Source: Luteolibacter sp. SL250 (GTDB lineage: Bacteria > Verrucomicrobiota > Verrucomicrobiia > Verrucomicrobiales > Akkermansiaceae). Taken from it: a stretch of DNA of 64,000 nt. Positions 8,878-16,752 of the stretch are shown in pieces. The first letter of the stretch is position 1, and each line of letters begins with the position of its first letter. Where the stretch lies: positions 3,286,001 to 3,350,000 of the forward strand of contig NZ_CP113054.1 of NCBI RefSeq assembly GCF_026625605.1, written 5' to 3'. The translations under genes and the position numbers were made by a program. A model generated the notes under the pieces. The model saw only the letters and a program-made list of their open reading frames with translations. It searched no databases and was not told the origin of the DNA.

Positions 8878-10115
8878 CCAACCGCGCCCTCATCACAGGC
8901 GTCCTCTCCGCAGCGGTGACCATCGCCGCGTGGGCCATCGCGTGGCCGCGTGGATCTGCTTCCCGGAATCCGTCGTCCGTTCCGGAAAAGGAAACTCATC
9001 CAACTCCTCCCCGGATCGATCCCACCTCGACCATCACCGCTCTCCGCGAGGCGAAAACACCGGAGGAAAAACTCGCCGCAGCCGCACGTCTTCACCTCAT
9101 CCCGGTGGAACGGATTCCGGAGTTGTTGGAGAGCTTTCCCGTCATGGAGAACAAGTGGCCGGCTTTCGCAACGCAGGCGCTGTTGATCCGCTGGGCATCC
9201 AAGGACGGAGCGGCGGCGATGGAATGGCTGTGGAAAACTCTCCCCGACCGGAGCTACTTCCCCAGCGCCTCCCGCGACATCCGCGCGAGCTGGGCATGGC
9301 ATGATCCGGAGGGACTGGCGCGGTGGGCGGAAGACCACCTCCAACGCACGACCCCGGACGAAAAGCCACCGAACGACAGCTCACCGAAGATCGATAGCAG
9401 CCAGCTCAGCCAGATTTGTCTGTGGCTCGTTCCCCATGATCCCTATCTGGCCTGCACGCTCCGGAAAAAAGCGGGTGGCTCCTTTTCCTCCCAGGATGTC
9501 GCACTGGCCCAAGCGATCCCCACCGTCGAGAAAGTCCGGCAGGCATTGCGCGCCTATGATGATCTGGACCAACTGAGTTCCACGAAAATATCCGGGCATC
9601 AGATGATCCCCATGCAGCTTCTCCGTCGCTGGCAGGAGCTGGATCCGGAGGACTTCGCCCGTTCACCCTACGGCCATGTCATGCCTGTTTCCGTCCATGG
9701 AGGGGACTATCTGAGGAAAAACGCATGGCGCACGCTGTCAGCAGAGAAGCGCGCGAACCACGCCAACGCCATCATCTCCGGTAAGGACGGAGACGGGCGG
9801 GCGGCGGGCATCTACCAGATCGCCTCACAATGGGCGGAAGTCGATCCCGCAGGGACTGCTTCCTGGCTGGAATCCCTTCCTAGATCCGAAGCAAAGCAAT
9901 GGGCGGGTGCCGTCTCCGGTGTCATCGCGCCGAAGGATCTGCCCCGCGCGCTCGCCCTGCTACGGACCCAGGAACCAGCAGCCTACCGCTCATCGTTGGT
10001 CCGTGCGTTCGACGCCTGGACGAAGCAGCACCCGGACACTCCGGCGGATCTTTCCGGCCAGGATGAACTCACCCAACAGGTGTGGCGGGATCTTCAGGCG
10101 CTGGGCAGGGAGTGA
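8874..10115 (+). CDS. Membrane-anchored partner protein with WA..DP repeats
   Basis: It begins inside the stop of the sigma-factor gene (ATGA, four-base overlap), so the two are translationally coupled. An N-terminal hydrophobic helix (residues 5-25) anchors about 385 helical residues on the outer side of the membrane. They repeat a motif seen as LIRWASKDGAAAMEWL, SWAWHDPEGLARW and SQWAEVDPAGTASWLESLP. The same motif, preceded by a matching I..IPE/D segment, is in the tail of the sigma factor. The gene is probably a paralogue of that tail and may bind it. No enzymatic motif is visible. Confidence 0.75.
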   Translation: MTNRALITGVLSAAVTIAAWAIAWPRGSASRNPSSVPEKETHPTPPRIDPTSTITALREAKTPEEKLAAAARLHLIPVERIPELLESFPVMENKWPAFATQALLIRWASKDGAAAMEWLWKTLPDRSYFPSASRDIRASWAWHDPEGLARWAEDHLQRTTPDEKPPNDSSPKIDSSQLSQICLWLVPHDPYLACTLRKKAGGSFSSQDVALAQAIPTVEKVRQALRAYDDLDQLSSTKISGHQMIPMQLLRRWQELDPEDFARSPYGHVMPVSVHGGDYLRKNAWRTLSAEKRANHANAIISGKDGDGRAAGIYQIASQWAEVDPAGTASWLESLPRSEAKQWAGAVSGVIAPKDLPRALALLRTQEPAAYRSSLVRAFDAWTKQHPDTPADLSGQDELTQQVWRDLQALGRE

Positions 10116-10131
10116 TGCAGGATGGACGAAC

Positions 10132-10200
10132 GGAGCGCGGACTTCAGTCCGCTTGGCTTCGCTCGCTGGATTCTCCGGGGCGGACTGAAGTCCGCGCTCC
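10132..10200. repeat. REP-like palindromic element
   Basis: Two 21-base arms are perfect reverse complements: 10132-10152 (beginning GGAGCGCGGACTTC) and 10180-10200, around a 27-base loop. Each arm can also fold alone, as GCGGACT-TC-AGTCCGC. This two-level symmetry is typical of REP/BIME elements mobilised by RAYT transposases. It lies between two convergent genes, where it may also stop transcription from both sides. No RAYT gene is in the window. Confidence 0.75.
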
Positions 10201-10205
10201 ATGCC

Positions 10206-10544
10206 TCAGGCCTGCACCTTCTTCACGAAGCACGCTTTCAGCCCGATGGACAGCCCTTCCATCTTGCAGGAGATCTCATGATCTCCCTCCACCAGACGGA
10301 TCGGCTTTGATTTCATGCCCACCTTGAGGGTCACGGTGCTGCCTTTCAGCTTGAGGTCCTTGATCATCGCCACCACGTCGCCGTCCGCCAGCACGTTGCC
10401 GAAGGCGTCCTTAACCACCCGGTCCACCACCGCTTCCTCCGCGACCTCCGCCTGCCATTCATGACCGCAGGTGAGACACTCGCGCTTTCCCGCATCCCCG
10501 ATCAAATCCTCCATCCCGCACAACGGGCAGCTCGTCTCACTCAT
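10206..10544 (-). CDS. yjdM: YjdM/PhnA-family zinc-ribbon protein
   Basis: A 112-residue protein starting at ATG 10544; a longer open frame upstream has no family match. The N-terminus is a zinc ribbon with CPLCG and CLTCGHEW, followed by the conserved PhnA body (VKDAFGNVLADGD, then LKLKG and VEGDHEI.CK) and a KACFVKKV end. The family was named after E. coli phnA but is not a phosphonoacetate hydrolase; its function is not settled. It stands alone, with a palindromic repeat just downstream. Confidence 0.9.
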   Translation of the reverse strand: MSETSCPLCGMEDLIGDAGKRECLTCGHEWQAEVAEEAVVDRVVKDAFGNVLADGDVVAMIKDLKLKGSTVTLKVGMKSKPIRLVEGDHEISCKMEGLSIGLKACFVKKVQA

Positions 10545-10744
10545 GGACCCAGCCAACGGGAGGACGGGCGCAGGAGCAAGCACAGGAAGCGGATCAAGGC
10601 ATCTTCCGCACCGCAATGTCTGCATTTTGCGCTGGGAAAAGTTCCCGGCCTTGATCCCGGATCATGATACCGAACGACTTGCAACCCACCAAAGTTGGCA
10701 CACGGCATGCGGAACGCACCTCAGGCCACAACCCGTCGCGAACC

Positions 10745-11212
10745 ATGCACAGTGAAACGCTCGATGCCCTGCGGAAAGCGGACCGGAACAAGCTCGCCCT
10801 GCTTGCCAGCGTCCTGCCCGGGGCCGGACATATCCTCAAGGGGCACAAATCACTCGGGGTCACCCTCCTGATCGGCAACATCCTCATGGCGTTCATCGCC
10901 GCATGGCTCGCCCTTGCCACGCTCGGCCTTTCGGTCGTGGTGGTGCCCATCCTATGGTGGGGCGCGGTCGCGGCCTCCGCCTACCTGATTCCGGACCTCA
11001 CCGGCCACACCCCACCACCGCAGGTTTTCCTCGGTGAAAAGCTCAATCAGGAGAACAACGACGATGAGCATGCGACGCTCAGCGATGAAGCGAGGATCGA
11101 TGAAGCGATGAAAGAGTCCTTTCCCGCCAGCGATCCGCCTTCCTGGAACCTGGGCGTGAAGAAGCACTACGACAACGAGGCGCGCAGCTCACAAATGAAT
11201 CGCGGAGCCTGA
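10745..11212 (+). CDS. Small two-helix membrane protein with ESFPASDPPSW motif
   Basis: About 155 residues from ATG 10745 (an in-frame ATG at 10664 would add 27 residues without obvious function). A charged N-terminus precedes SVLPGAGHILKG and two membrane helices, the second containing WWGAVAASAYLIPDL. The acidic C-terminal tail carries IDEAMKESFPASDPPSW, a short motif I know from the ends of many small bacterial proteins of unknown role. Not in an evident operon; the convergent aldolase gene ends four bases after it. Confidence 0.65.
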   Translation: MHSETLDALRKADRNKLALLASVLPGAGHILKGHKSLGVTLLIGNILMAFIAAWLALATLGLSVVVVPILWWGAVAASAYLIPDLTGHTPPPQVFLGEKLNQENNDDEHATLSDEARIDEAMKESFPASDPPSWNLGVKKHYDNEARSSQMNRGA

Positions 11213-11216
11213 GTGC

Positions 11217-12155
11217 TCATGACAGTTGGTGTTCCTCGATGAGCGCCTCCAGGCGTTCCCCGAGCAGCGCCCGTTCCCGTGCGTGGAAGCTTTCGAAAGG
11301 ATGGGCCATCATGTCGCCGCAGATGCCCCGCAGGCTCAGCGCGCATTTCAGACCTTTCAACATCGAGCTGGGATGGCTGCCCACCGTGTAGAGTGCGGCC
11401 GCCACCTCCTTCACCACGCGGTCCAGCCGTTCCGCTTCCACCACATCACCCGCCGCGGCGGCCCGATGGTTCGCCACATGGAGCGCGGGGAAGAGATTCG
11501 CGCCTCCGTTCACTCCGCCGTGGGCACCCATCCTGACCGCCTGCGAAGTCAGCTCCTCCGGCCCCATCACCACGCTCCAGTCGCGGCGGCTCCGTCCCAG
11601 CTCGATCAAACATGCGAAATAATCCAGTTCCCCCGAGCTATCCTTGATTCCCACGATGGACGGGATCTCCATCAGCCGCGCCACGGTTTCCGGCTGGATG
11701 ACCAGCTTCGTCATCGCCGGCATGTTGTAGAGATACAGGGGAAGCGGCGCTTCCTGCGAGAGCAAGGTGAAGTAGTCCACCAGCTCGGGCTGCCCAGCGC
11801 GGAAATAGTATGGAGTGGAGGCCACCACCGCGTCCGCCCCGCAGGCCGCGGCATGTTCCGCCAGTTCCACGCTTTCCTCGAATACGGTGTCGGAGATGCA
11901 CACCAGGACCGGCAGACGTCCAGCCACCGCCCGGCAGGTTTCCGACACCATCTCTTTCCGCAGCCGGTGGCTCAGGCCCGGCCCTTCCCCCGTTGTCCCC
12001 AGGACGAACAGTGTGCTGACGTCCCCCCGGATCACGTGCTCCACCAATCGGTCAAGCCCCTCCGCGTCCAGCTCGTCGTGTCCGGACAGCGGGGTGACCA
12101 GTGGTGGTATGATGCCGTGCAGCGGCTCCCCCATCACATCGGCTGGCGCAGTCAT
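11217..12155 (-). CDS. Dihydrodipicolinate synthase/N-acetylneuraminate lyase family aldolase
   Basis: A 312-residue TIM barrel of the DapA/NanA family. Visible are GTTGEG (pyruvate carboxylate binding), YLYNMPA with the catalytic Tyr, and GIKDSSG with the Schiff-base Lys. The enzyme adds or removes pyruvate from an aldehyde. Its place beside a GntR regulator, and near an MFS transporter, suggests catabolism of a sugar acid such as a sialic acid or a keto-deoxy sugar rather than lysine synthesis; this is inference. The start is ATG 12155; M8 is an alternative. Confidence 0.85.
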   Translation of the reverse strand: MTAPADVMGEPLHGIIPPLVTPLSGHDELDAEGLDRLVEHVIRGDVSTLFVLGTTGEGPGLSHRLRKEMVSETCRAVAGRLPVLVCISDTVFEESVELAEHAAACGADAVVASTPYYFRAGQPELVDYFTLLSQEAPLPLYLYNMPAMTKLVIQPETVARLMEIPSIVGIKDSSGELDYFACLIELGRSRRDWSVVMGPEELTSQAVRMGAHGGVNGGANLFPALHVANHRAAAAGDVVEAERLDRVVKEVAAALYTVGSHPSSMLKGLKCALSLRGICGDMMAHPFESFHARERALLGERLEALIEEHQLS

Positions 12156-12194
12156 GCACTCCGTTCAACCATGGAACTTTCCCGTTGCACAGCC

Positions 12195-12216
12195 AAATAT
12201 ATTCGGATATTTCCGA
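12195..12216. promoter_or_regulatory. Candidate operator between aldolase and GntR gene
   Basis: The 81-base divergent region holds two overlapping inverted repeats: AAATAT (12195-12200) with ATATTT (12207-12212), and TCGGA (12203-12207) with TCCGA (12212-12216). The position fits a GntR-type repressor site that controls both genes. Binding is inferred. Confidence 0.4.
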
Positions 12217-12236
12217 AACGATCCCACCCGCCATCC

Positions 12237-12935
12237 ATGTCTGAACCGCTCCCGGAAAAAGTTTATCACGCCATCCGCGACCGCATCGCCAGCGGGGATC
12301 TCCAGCCGGGAGAACGGCTGGAGTTCAAGAAGATGAGCGCGGAGCTGGGTGTGAGCACCACGCCGCTGCGGGAGGCGATGAACAAGCTGGCCATGGAGGG
12401 TCTGGTGGAACTGCATCCCCGGCTGGGTGCGGTGGTGAAGCGGATGGAGCCGCAGGAAGCGGTGGAGCTGTTCGGCGTGCGGGAGGCCGTGGAGGGCTAC
12501 GCCGCGGAGCGGGCGGCCATGCTCATGAGCGGTGAACAGGTCGTTGAGCTGGGGGATATCCTCGCCGCGATGAAGCGCCTCATTGAAACCTTCAAATCCG
12601 GCAAGGCCCGCCAGCTTTCCGAGGCCGGGGAAAAGAAGTTCCTCGATCTCGACCGGGCATTCCACCTCCACATCATCGACGCAACGGGAAACCGCCGGCT
12701 CACCAAGCTCCTGTCGGAGACGCAGATTCTGGAGCGGGTCTTCCGCCCCCACCGCATCGCCCATGACCTTGCGGTGATCGAGGACGCGTGGTCCGCCCAC
12801 AGCGCGATCCACCAGGCGATCCGGAACCGCGATCCGGAAGCGGCACGTGCGGCGATGACCGCCCACATCCGCCGCAGCCTGGAGGCGACCCTCAGCGCGG
12901 ACCGCAAGGCCCGCACCAGCACCTGGCTCTCCTGA
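12237..12935 (+). CDS. GntR-family regulator (FadR/FCD subfamily)
   Basis: A 232-residue regulator. Residues 1-65 are the GntR winged helix (YHAIRDRIASGDLQPGE, then LGVSTTPLREAMNKL). Residues 75-215 are an all-helical FCD effector domain with the metal-site pattern D..FHLHIIDATGN and a later HSAIHQAI. FCD regulators sense small organic acids or sugar acids and usually control the adjacent catabolic genes. The divergent aldolase gene, and perhaps the downstream FG-GAP, NTF2 and MFS genes, are the likely targets. The start at ATG 12237 fits the family N-terminus; the frame is open much further upstream but that part has no homology. Confidence 0.9.
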   Translation: MSEPLPEKVYHAIRDRIASGDLQPGERLEFKKMSAELGVSTTPLREAMNKLAMEGLVELHPRLGAVVKRMEPQEAVELFGVREAVEGYAAERAAMLMSGEQVVELGDILAAMKRLIETFKSGKARQLSEAGEKKFLDLDRAFHLHIIDATGNRRLTKLLSETQILERVFRPHRIAHDLAVIEDAWSAHSAIHQAIRNRDPEAARAAMTAHIRRSLEATLSADRKARTSTWLS

Positions 12936-12976
12936 CGCGCCGCAACGTCCATCCTGCAGTCCATTTTTCCAAACCC

Positions 12977-14953
12977 ATGAAACGTCTCCTTCCCCTTCTC
13001 CTCTTGTCGCCACTCCTCCATGCGGAGCAGGCGCTCGAACGACTGAAGTACAACCACCCGGGCCTGGCCGTGGATCTCGGTGTGGGGCTCTGGGCCTGGC
13101 CGCTGCCGATGGACTTCGACGGTGACGGCGATCTCGATCTCGTCGTCAACTGCTCGGACAAACCCTACAACGGAGTCTATGTGTTTGAAAACACGACCGG
13201 GGACACCGCAAAGAACCCGATGCCCGTTTTCAAGCCGGGCCGCCGCATCAGCAAGGGCATGGCCAACGTGCAGGTCAGCTACCCGGGCGGGCAACCCACC
13301 GTGCTGTCTCCCGCCATGCGCTACCCGGACTTCATCAAGTCCGGTCTCGACGCACCCGTGAAGATCGACATTCCCGGCAACGTCCATCCCAACAAGGTCC
13401 GGGCCAACCACTGGCGGATGGTGGACTTCGACGGGGACGGAAATGATGACATCCTCATCGGTGTCGGGGACTGGACCGAGTATGGCTGGGATGATGCCTA
13501 CGACCGGAACGGCATCTGGAAGAACGGACTGCTGCGCGGCTACGTCTACCTCGCGCGCAACACCGGGACGAATGACGCCCCCGCTTACGCGAAAGCGGAA
13601 AAGATCCTCATCAACGGCAGTCCGCTGGAAACCTACGGATGGCCGTCGCCCAGCTTCGAGGACATGGATGGGGACGGAGATCTCGACCTGATCTGCGGTG
13701 AGTTCCTGGATGGCTTCACCTATTTCCGCAACGCGGGCACCCGCACGCAGCCCCGCTATGAAGCGGGACGCCGGCTGCGCACGGACAAGGGCGGCTACGT
13801 CACCATGCACGTGGAGATGATCACCCCGGTGGTGATCGACTGGGACAAGGACGGCCACCCGGACATCATCTGCGGGGATGAGGACGGGCGCGTCGCCTTC
13901 ATCCGCAACACCGGCGGCCATGACAAGAACGCCCCGGTCTTCGAAGAGCCGCGCTACTTCCAACAGGAAGCGGAGGATCTGAAATTCGGCGCTCTTGCCA
14001 CTCCCGTCGGCTTCGACTGGGACGGGGACGGCGACACCGACATCATCTCCGGCAACACCGCAGGCAACATCGCCTTCTTCGAGAATCTCAGTGGTCCGAA
14101 GGTGGAACACCCGAAATGGGCCGCCCCCGTGCTGCTGGAGGCCGGTGGGGAGACCCTCCGCATCGTCGCTGGTCCCAACGGATCGATCCAGGGCCCGTGT
14201 GAAGCGAAGTGGGGATACACCACCCTTTCCATCAATGACTGGGACGGGGACGGCCGCCCGGACCTGCTGGTGAACTCCATCTGGGGGAAAGTCGTCTGGT
14301 ACCGCAACACCGGCACCCGCAAGGCAGCGGAGCTGGCAGCCGCGCAACCCCTGGAGGTCGAGTGGGACGGCCCGCAGCCGCACCTGGCCTACGGCTGGCT
14401 CCGTCCGGAGGGCAAAGGCCTGCTGACCCAGTGGCGCACCACCCCCGTCGCCGTGGACTGGAACGAGGACGGACTGCCGGACCTGGTGATGATGGACCAT
14501 GAAGGCCACCTGGCGTTTTTCGAACGGAAGGAAAGGGACGGCCGCCGCATCCTGCTGCCTCCGCGCCGTGCCTTCATTTGTGACGGGATGACTCCGGAGG
14601 AAAGGAAAGGCGCCCATTTCTTCGCGGTGCCGGGGGAAACGATGCTGCTGCGCTACAAGGGCCGGCAGTCCGCGGGGGGATCCGGCCGCCGCAAGCTGTC
14701 GGTCACGGACTGGGATGGGGATGGAAAGATGGATATCCTGCTCAACGGTGCCAACGCAGCCTTCGTCCGACAGACGCGCGCGGAGGACGGCAGGTGGTTC
14801 TTCAAGGACATGGGCCTCATTTCACCCACCAACATCGAGGGCCACGACGTCAGTCCCACCACGGTGGATTTCAACGGCGATGGCATCCCGGACTTTCTGG
14901 GAGGGGCGGAGGACGGGCGCTTCTACTACCTGCGGAATCCCCGCACGAAGTGA
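12977..14953 (+). CDS. Secreted FG-GAP/VCBS repeat protein
   Basis: 658 residues. A signal peptide (MKRLLPLLLLSPLLHA) precedes an integrin-like beta propeller in which each blade carries a calcium loop: DFDGDGDLDL, DFDGDGNDD, DMDGDGDLDL, DWDKDGHPD, DWDGDGDTD, DWDGDGRPD, DWNEDGLPD, DWDGDGKMD and DFNGDGIPD. Blades often end in a Y/W.RNTGT strand. Such proteins bind ligands or carbohydrates outside the cell; no catalytic site is seen. It is 41 bases downstream of the GntR gene on the same strand, so it may share its promoter. Confidence 0.85.
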   Translation: MKRLLPLLLLSPLLHAEQALERLKYNHPGLAVDLGVGLWAWPLPMDFDGDGDLDLVVNCSDKPYNGVYVFENTTGDTAKNPMPVFKPGRRISKGMANVQVSYPGGQPTVLSPAMRYPDFIKSGLDAPVKIDIPGNVHPNKVRANHWRMVDFDGDGNDDILIGVGDWTEYGWDDAYDRNGIWKNGLLRGYVYLARNTGTNDAPAYAKAEKILINGSPLETYGWPSPSFEDMDGDGDLDLICGEFLDGFTYFRNAGTRTQPRYEAGRRLRTDKGGYVTMHVEMITPVVIDWDKDGHPDIICGDEDGRVAFIRNTGGHDKNAPVFEEPRYFQQEAEDLKFGALATPVGFDWDGDGDTDIISGNTAGNIAFFENLSGPKVEHPKWAAPVLLEAGGETLRIVAGPNGSIQGPCEAKWGYTTLSINDWDGDGRPDLLVNSIWGKVVWYRNTGTRKAAELAAAQPLEVEWDGPQPHLAYGWLRPEGKGLLTQWRTTPVAVDWNEDGLPDLVMMDHEGHLAFFERKERDGRRILLPPRRAFICDGMTPEERKGAHFFAVPGETMLLRYKGRQSAGGSGRRKLSVTDWDGDGKMDILLNGANAAFVRQTRAEDGRWFFKDMGLISPTNIEGHDVSPTTVDFNGDGIPDFLGGAEDGRFYYLRNPRTK

Positions 14954-15058
14954 GGCGGTGAGGATGGAATTTCCTCCCATCTCCGGCAGGTCCGGGTCAA
15001 ACAAGGTCTGCGGATGGGCGCCCAACCCTTTCATCCGCATGAAATCCCTGATCCATCC

Positions 15059-15514
15059 ATGAAATCCATCGTCATTCCGTTCATCGCCGCCCTGGTGGCC
15101 TCCTTTTCGTTCGCCACCGCACAGCCTGACACCAAGGAAATCACCGCCGCGGATGACGCCCGCGTCGCCGCCACCATGGCCGCCGACAAGGCCGGTCTGG
15201 AGAAGGCATTCTCGGACGGGCTCCACTACGCCCATTCCTCCGGCGTCGTGGACACCAAGGCGTCCTTCATCGACACCCTCGTTTCCGGCCGGAACAAGTA
15301 TCTCAAAATGGACTACATCAAGCGGGAGTTCTCCTTCCCCGCACCGTCCGTCGCGCTGATGACCGGCCAAGTCCGCATCAAGACCCAGTCCGCGGAGAAA
15401 GGCACCAATGAATTCACCCTCAGCTTCCTGGGGGTCTGGAAGCAGGAGAACAGCGCGTGGCGCTTCCACGCGTGGCAGTCGGCCCGCCTTCCTGAGCCAG
15501 CCAAGGCCAACTGA
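15059..15514 (+). CDS. Secreted NTF2-like (DUF4440/SnoaL-type) protein
   Basis: 151 residues with a cleavable signal peptide ending in SFATAQ. The mature part looks like the cone-shaped NTF2 fold: a helical start (DDARVAATMAADKAGLEKAFSD is too long to be one motif, but its LEKAFSDGLHYAHSSG end is typical), then GQVRIKT and a closing strand around LGVWKQENSAWRFHAWQS. Members are ligand-binding or isomerase-like; no specific function can be given. It lies between the FG-GAP gene and the MFS gene, all on one strand. Confidence 0.7.
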   Translation: MKSIVIPFIAALVASFSFATAQPDTKEITAADDARVAATMAADKAGLEKAFSDGLHYAHSSGVVDTKASFIDTLVSGRNKYLKMDYIKREFSFPAPSVALMTGQVRIKTQSAEKGTNEFTLSFLGVWKQENSAWRFHAWQSARLPEPAKAN

Positions 15515-15531
15515 TCTCCGGAAACGAGCCG

Positions 15532-16752
15532 ATGACCTCCGCTCCCTCGCTGGGCCGGTACGCATGGCTGGTCGTCATGCTGCTGTGGCCCGTCGCCCTG
15601 CTGAACTACATGGACCGCCAGATGATGGCGGCCATGAAGTTCTCCATCATGGATGACCTCCCGTCCATCGGCAGTGAGGCGAACTGGGGTCTGCTGCCCG
15701 CCGTTTTCAAGTGGGTGTACGCATTCGTCAGTCCCTTCGGAGGCTATCTGGCGGACCGTTTCAGCAAGCGCCACGTCATCGTCACCAGCCTCTTTGTCTG
15801 GTCCGCCGTCACGTGGGCCACCGGACATGCTCAGACCTTCGAACAACTCGTCTGGAGCCGGGCGCTCATGGGCATCAGCGAGGCCTGCTACATCCCCGCC
15901 GCGCTCGCCCTCATCACCGACTATCACAACGGCCCCACCCGCTCCCGCGCCATCGGCACCCACCAGATGGCCATCTATGCGGGCGTGATGATCGGCGGCT
16001 TCAGCGGCTATGCCGCGGACAGCCCGTCCCTCGGATGGCGCTGGGCGTTCGATGCCGCGGGCATCGCCGGTGTGTTGTATGCCCTACCCCTTTTCTTCCT
16101 GCTGAGAAATCCTCCCGCCACCGGGGAGGCCATGGTCCGGCCATCTCCCGGACGGAGCCTCGGGGAGTTGCTGGGGAACCGGTTCTTCATCCTGCTGGTC
16201 CTCTACTTCACCCTGCCCGCCCTCGCCGGATGGGTGGTCCGTGACTGGATGCCCGCCATCCTGAAGGACCAGTTCGGCATCGGCCAGGGACATGCAGGCG
16301 TCTCCGCAACGCTCTATGTGAATCTCACCGCACTCATCGCGGTGGTACTGGGAGGCGTGCTGGCCGACCGGTGGATGAAGCGCACCATCCGGGGGCGTAT
16401 CTACATTTCCGCCATCGGCGTGGGGCTCATCATCCCCGCCCTGTTCGGGGTGGGGAATGCGGCCACGCTCGGCACCGCCATCGCCTTCCTCATCGTCTAC
16501 GGCCTCGGCTGGGGCTTCTTCGACTGCAACAACATGCCCATCCTGTGCCAGATCGTCCGGCCGGAGCTGCGCGCCACCGGCTACGGCCTGATGAATTTCG
16601 TCAGCATCAGTTGTGGAGGTTTCGCAGACTGGGGCTTCGGCATCATGCGGGACCAGGGCATCCCCCTCAACCTCATCTTCACCGCCTTCGCCGCCCTGTG
16701 CGCCATCTCGGTGGGTCTGGTGCTGGCCATCCGGCCGAAAGCCACCGTTTAG
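15532..16752 (+). CDS. MFS transporter (sugar-acid/ACS-like)
   Basis: 406 residues with about 12 membrane helices. LLNYMDRQMM in the first helix resembles the NY.DR signature of the anion:cation symporter family, and GGYLADRFSKRHVI is the MFS loop 2-3 motif; the matching motif in the second half is GGVLADRWMKR. ACS-like transporters usually import organic or sugar acids, which fits the aldolase and GntR genes in the same cluster. It starts 17 bases after the NTF2-like gene and its 3' end overlaps the convergent DUF58 gene by four bases. Confidence 0.88.
   Translation: MTSAPSLGRYAWLVVMLLWPVALLNYMDRQMMAAMKFSIMDDLPSIGSEANWGLLPAVFKWVYAFVSPFGGYLADRFSKRHVIVTSLFVWSAVTWATGHAQTFEQLVWSRALMGISEACYIPAALALITDYHNGPTRSRAIGTHQMAIYAGVMIGGFSGYAADSPSLGWRWAFDAAGIAGVLYALPLFFLLRNPPATGEAMVRPSPGRSLGELLGNRFFILLVLYFTLPALAGWVVRDWMPAILKDQFGIGQGHAGVSATLYVNLTALIAVVLGGVLADRWMKRTIRGRIYISAIGVGLIIPALFGVGNAATLGTAIAFLIVYGLGWGFFDCNNMPILCQIVRPELRATGYGLMNFVSISCGGFADWGFGIMRDQGIPLNLIFTAFAALCAISVGLVLAIRPKATV

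Noticed and set aside
11226..12236. Upstream extension of the GntR regulator by 337 codons
   Set aside because: The extension lies antisense to the aldolase gene and the winged-helix domain begins right at ATG 12237.
12497..14617. A 706-codon open frame on the minus strand, opposite the GntR and FG-GAP genes
   Set aside because: It is the antisense of two well-supported genes; the composition is a by-product of GC-rich codon use and no domain is seen.
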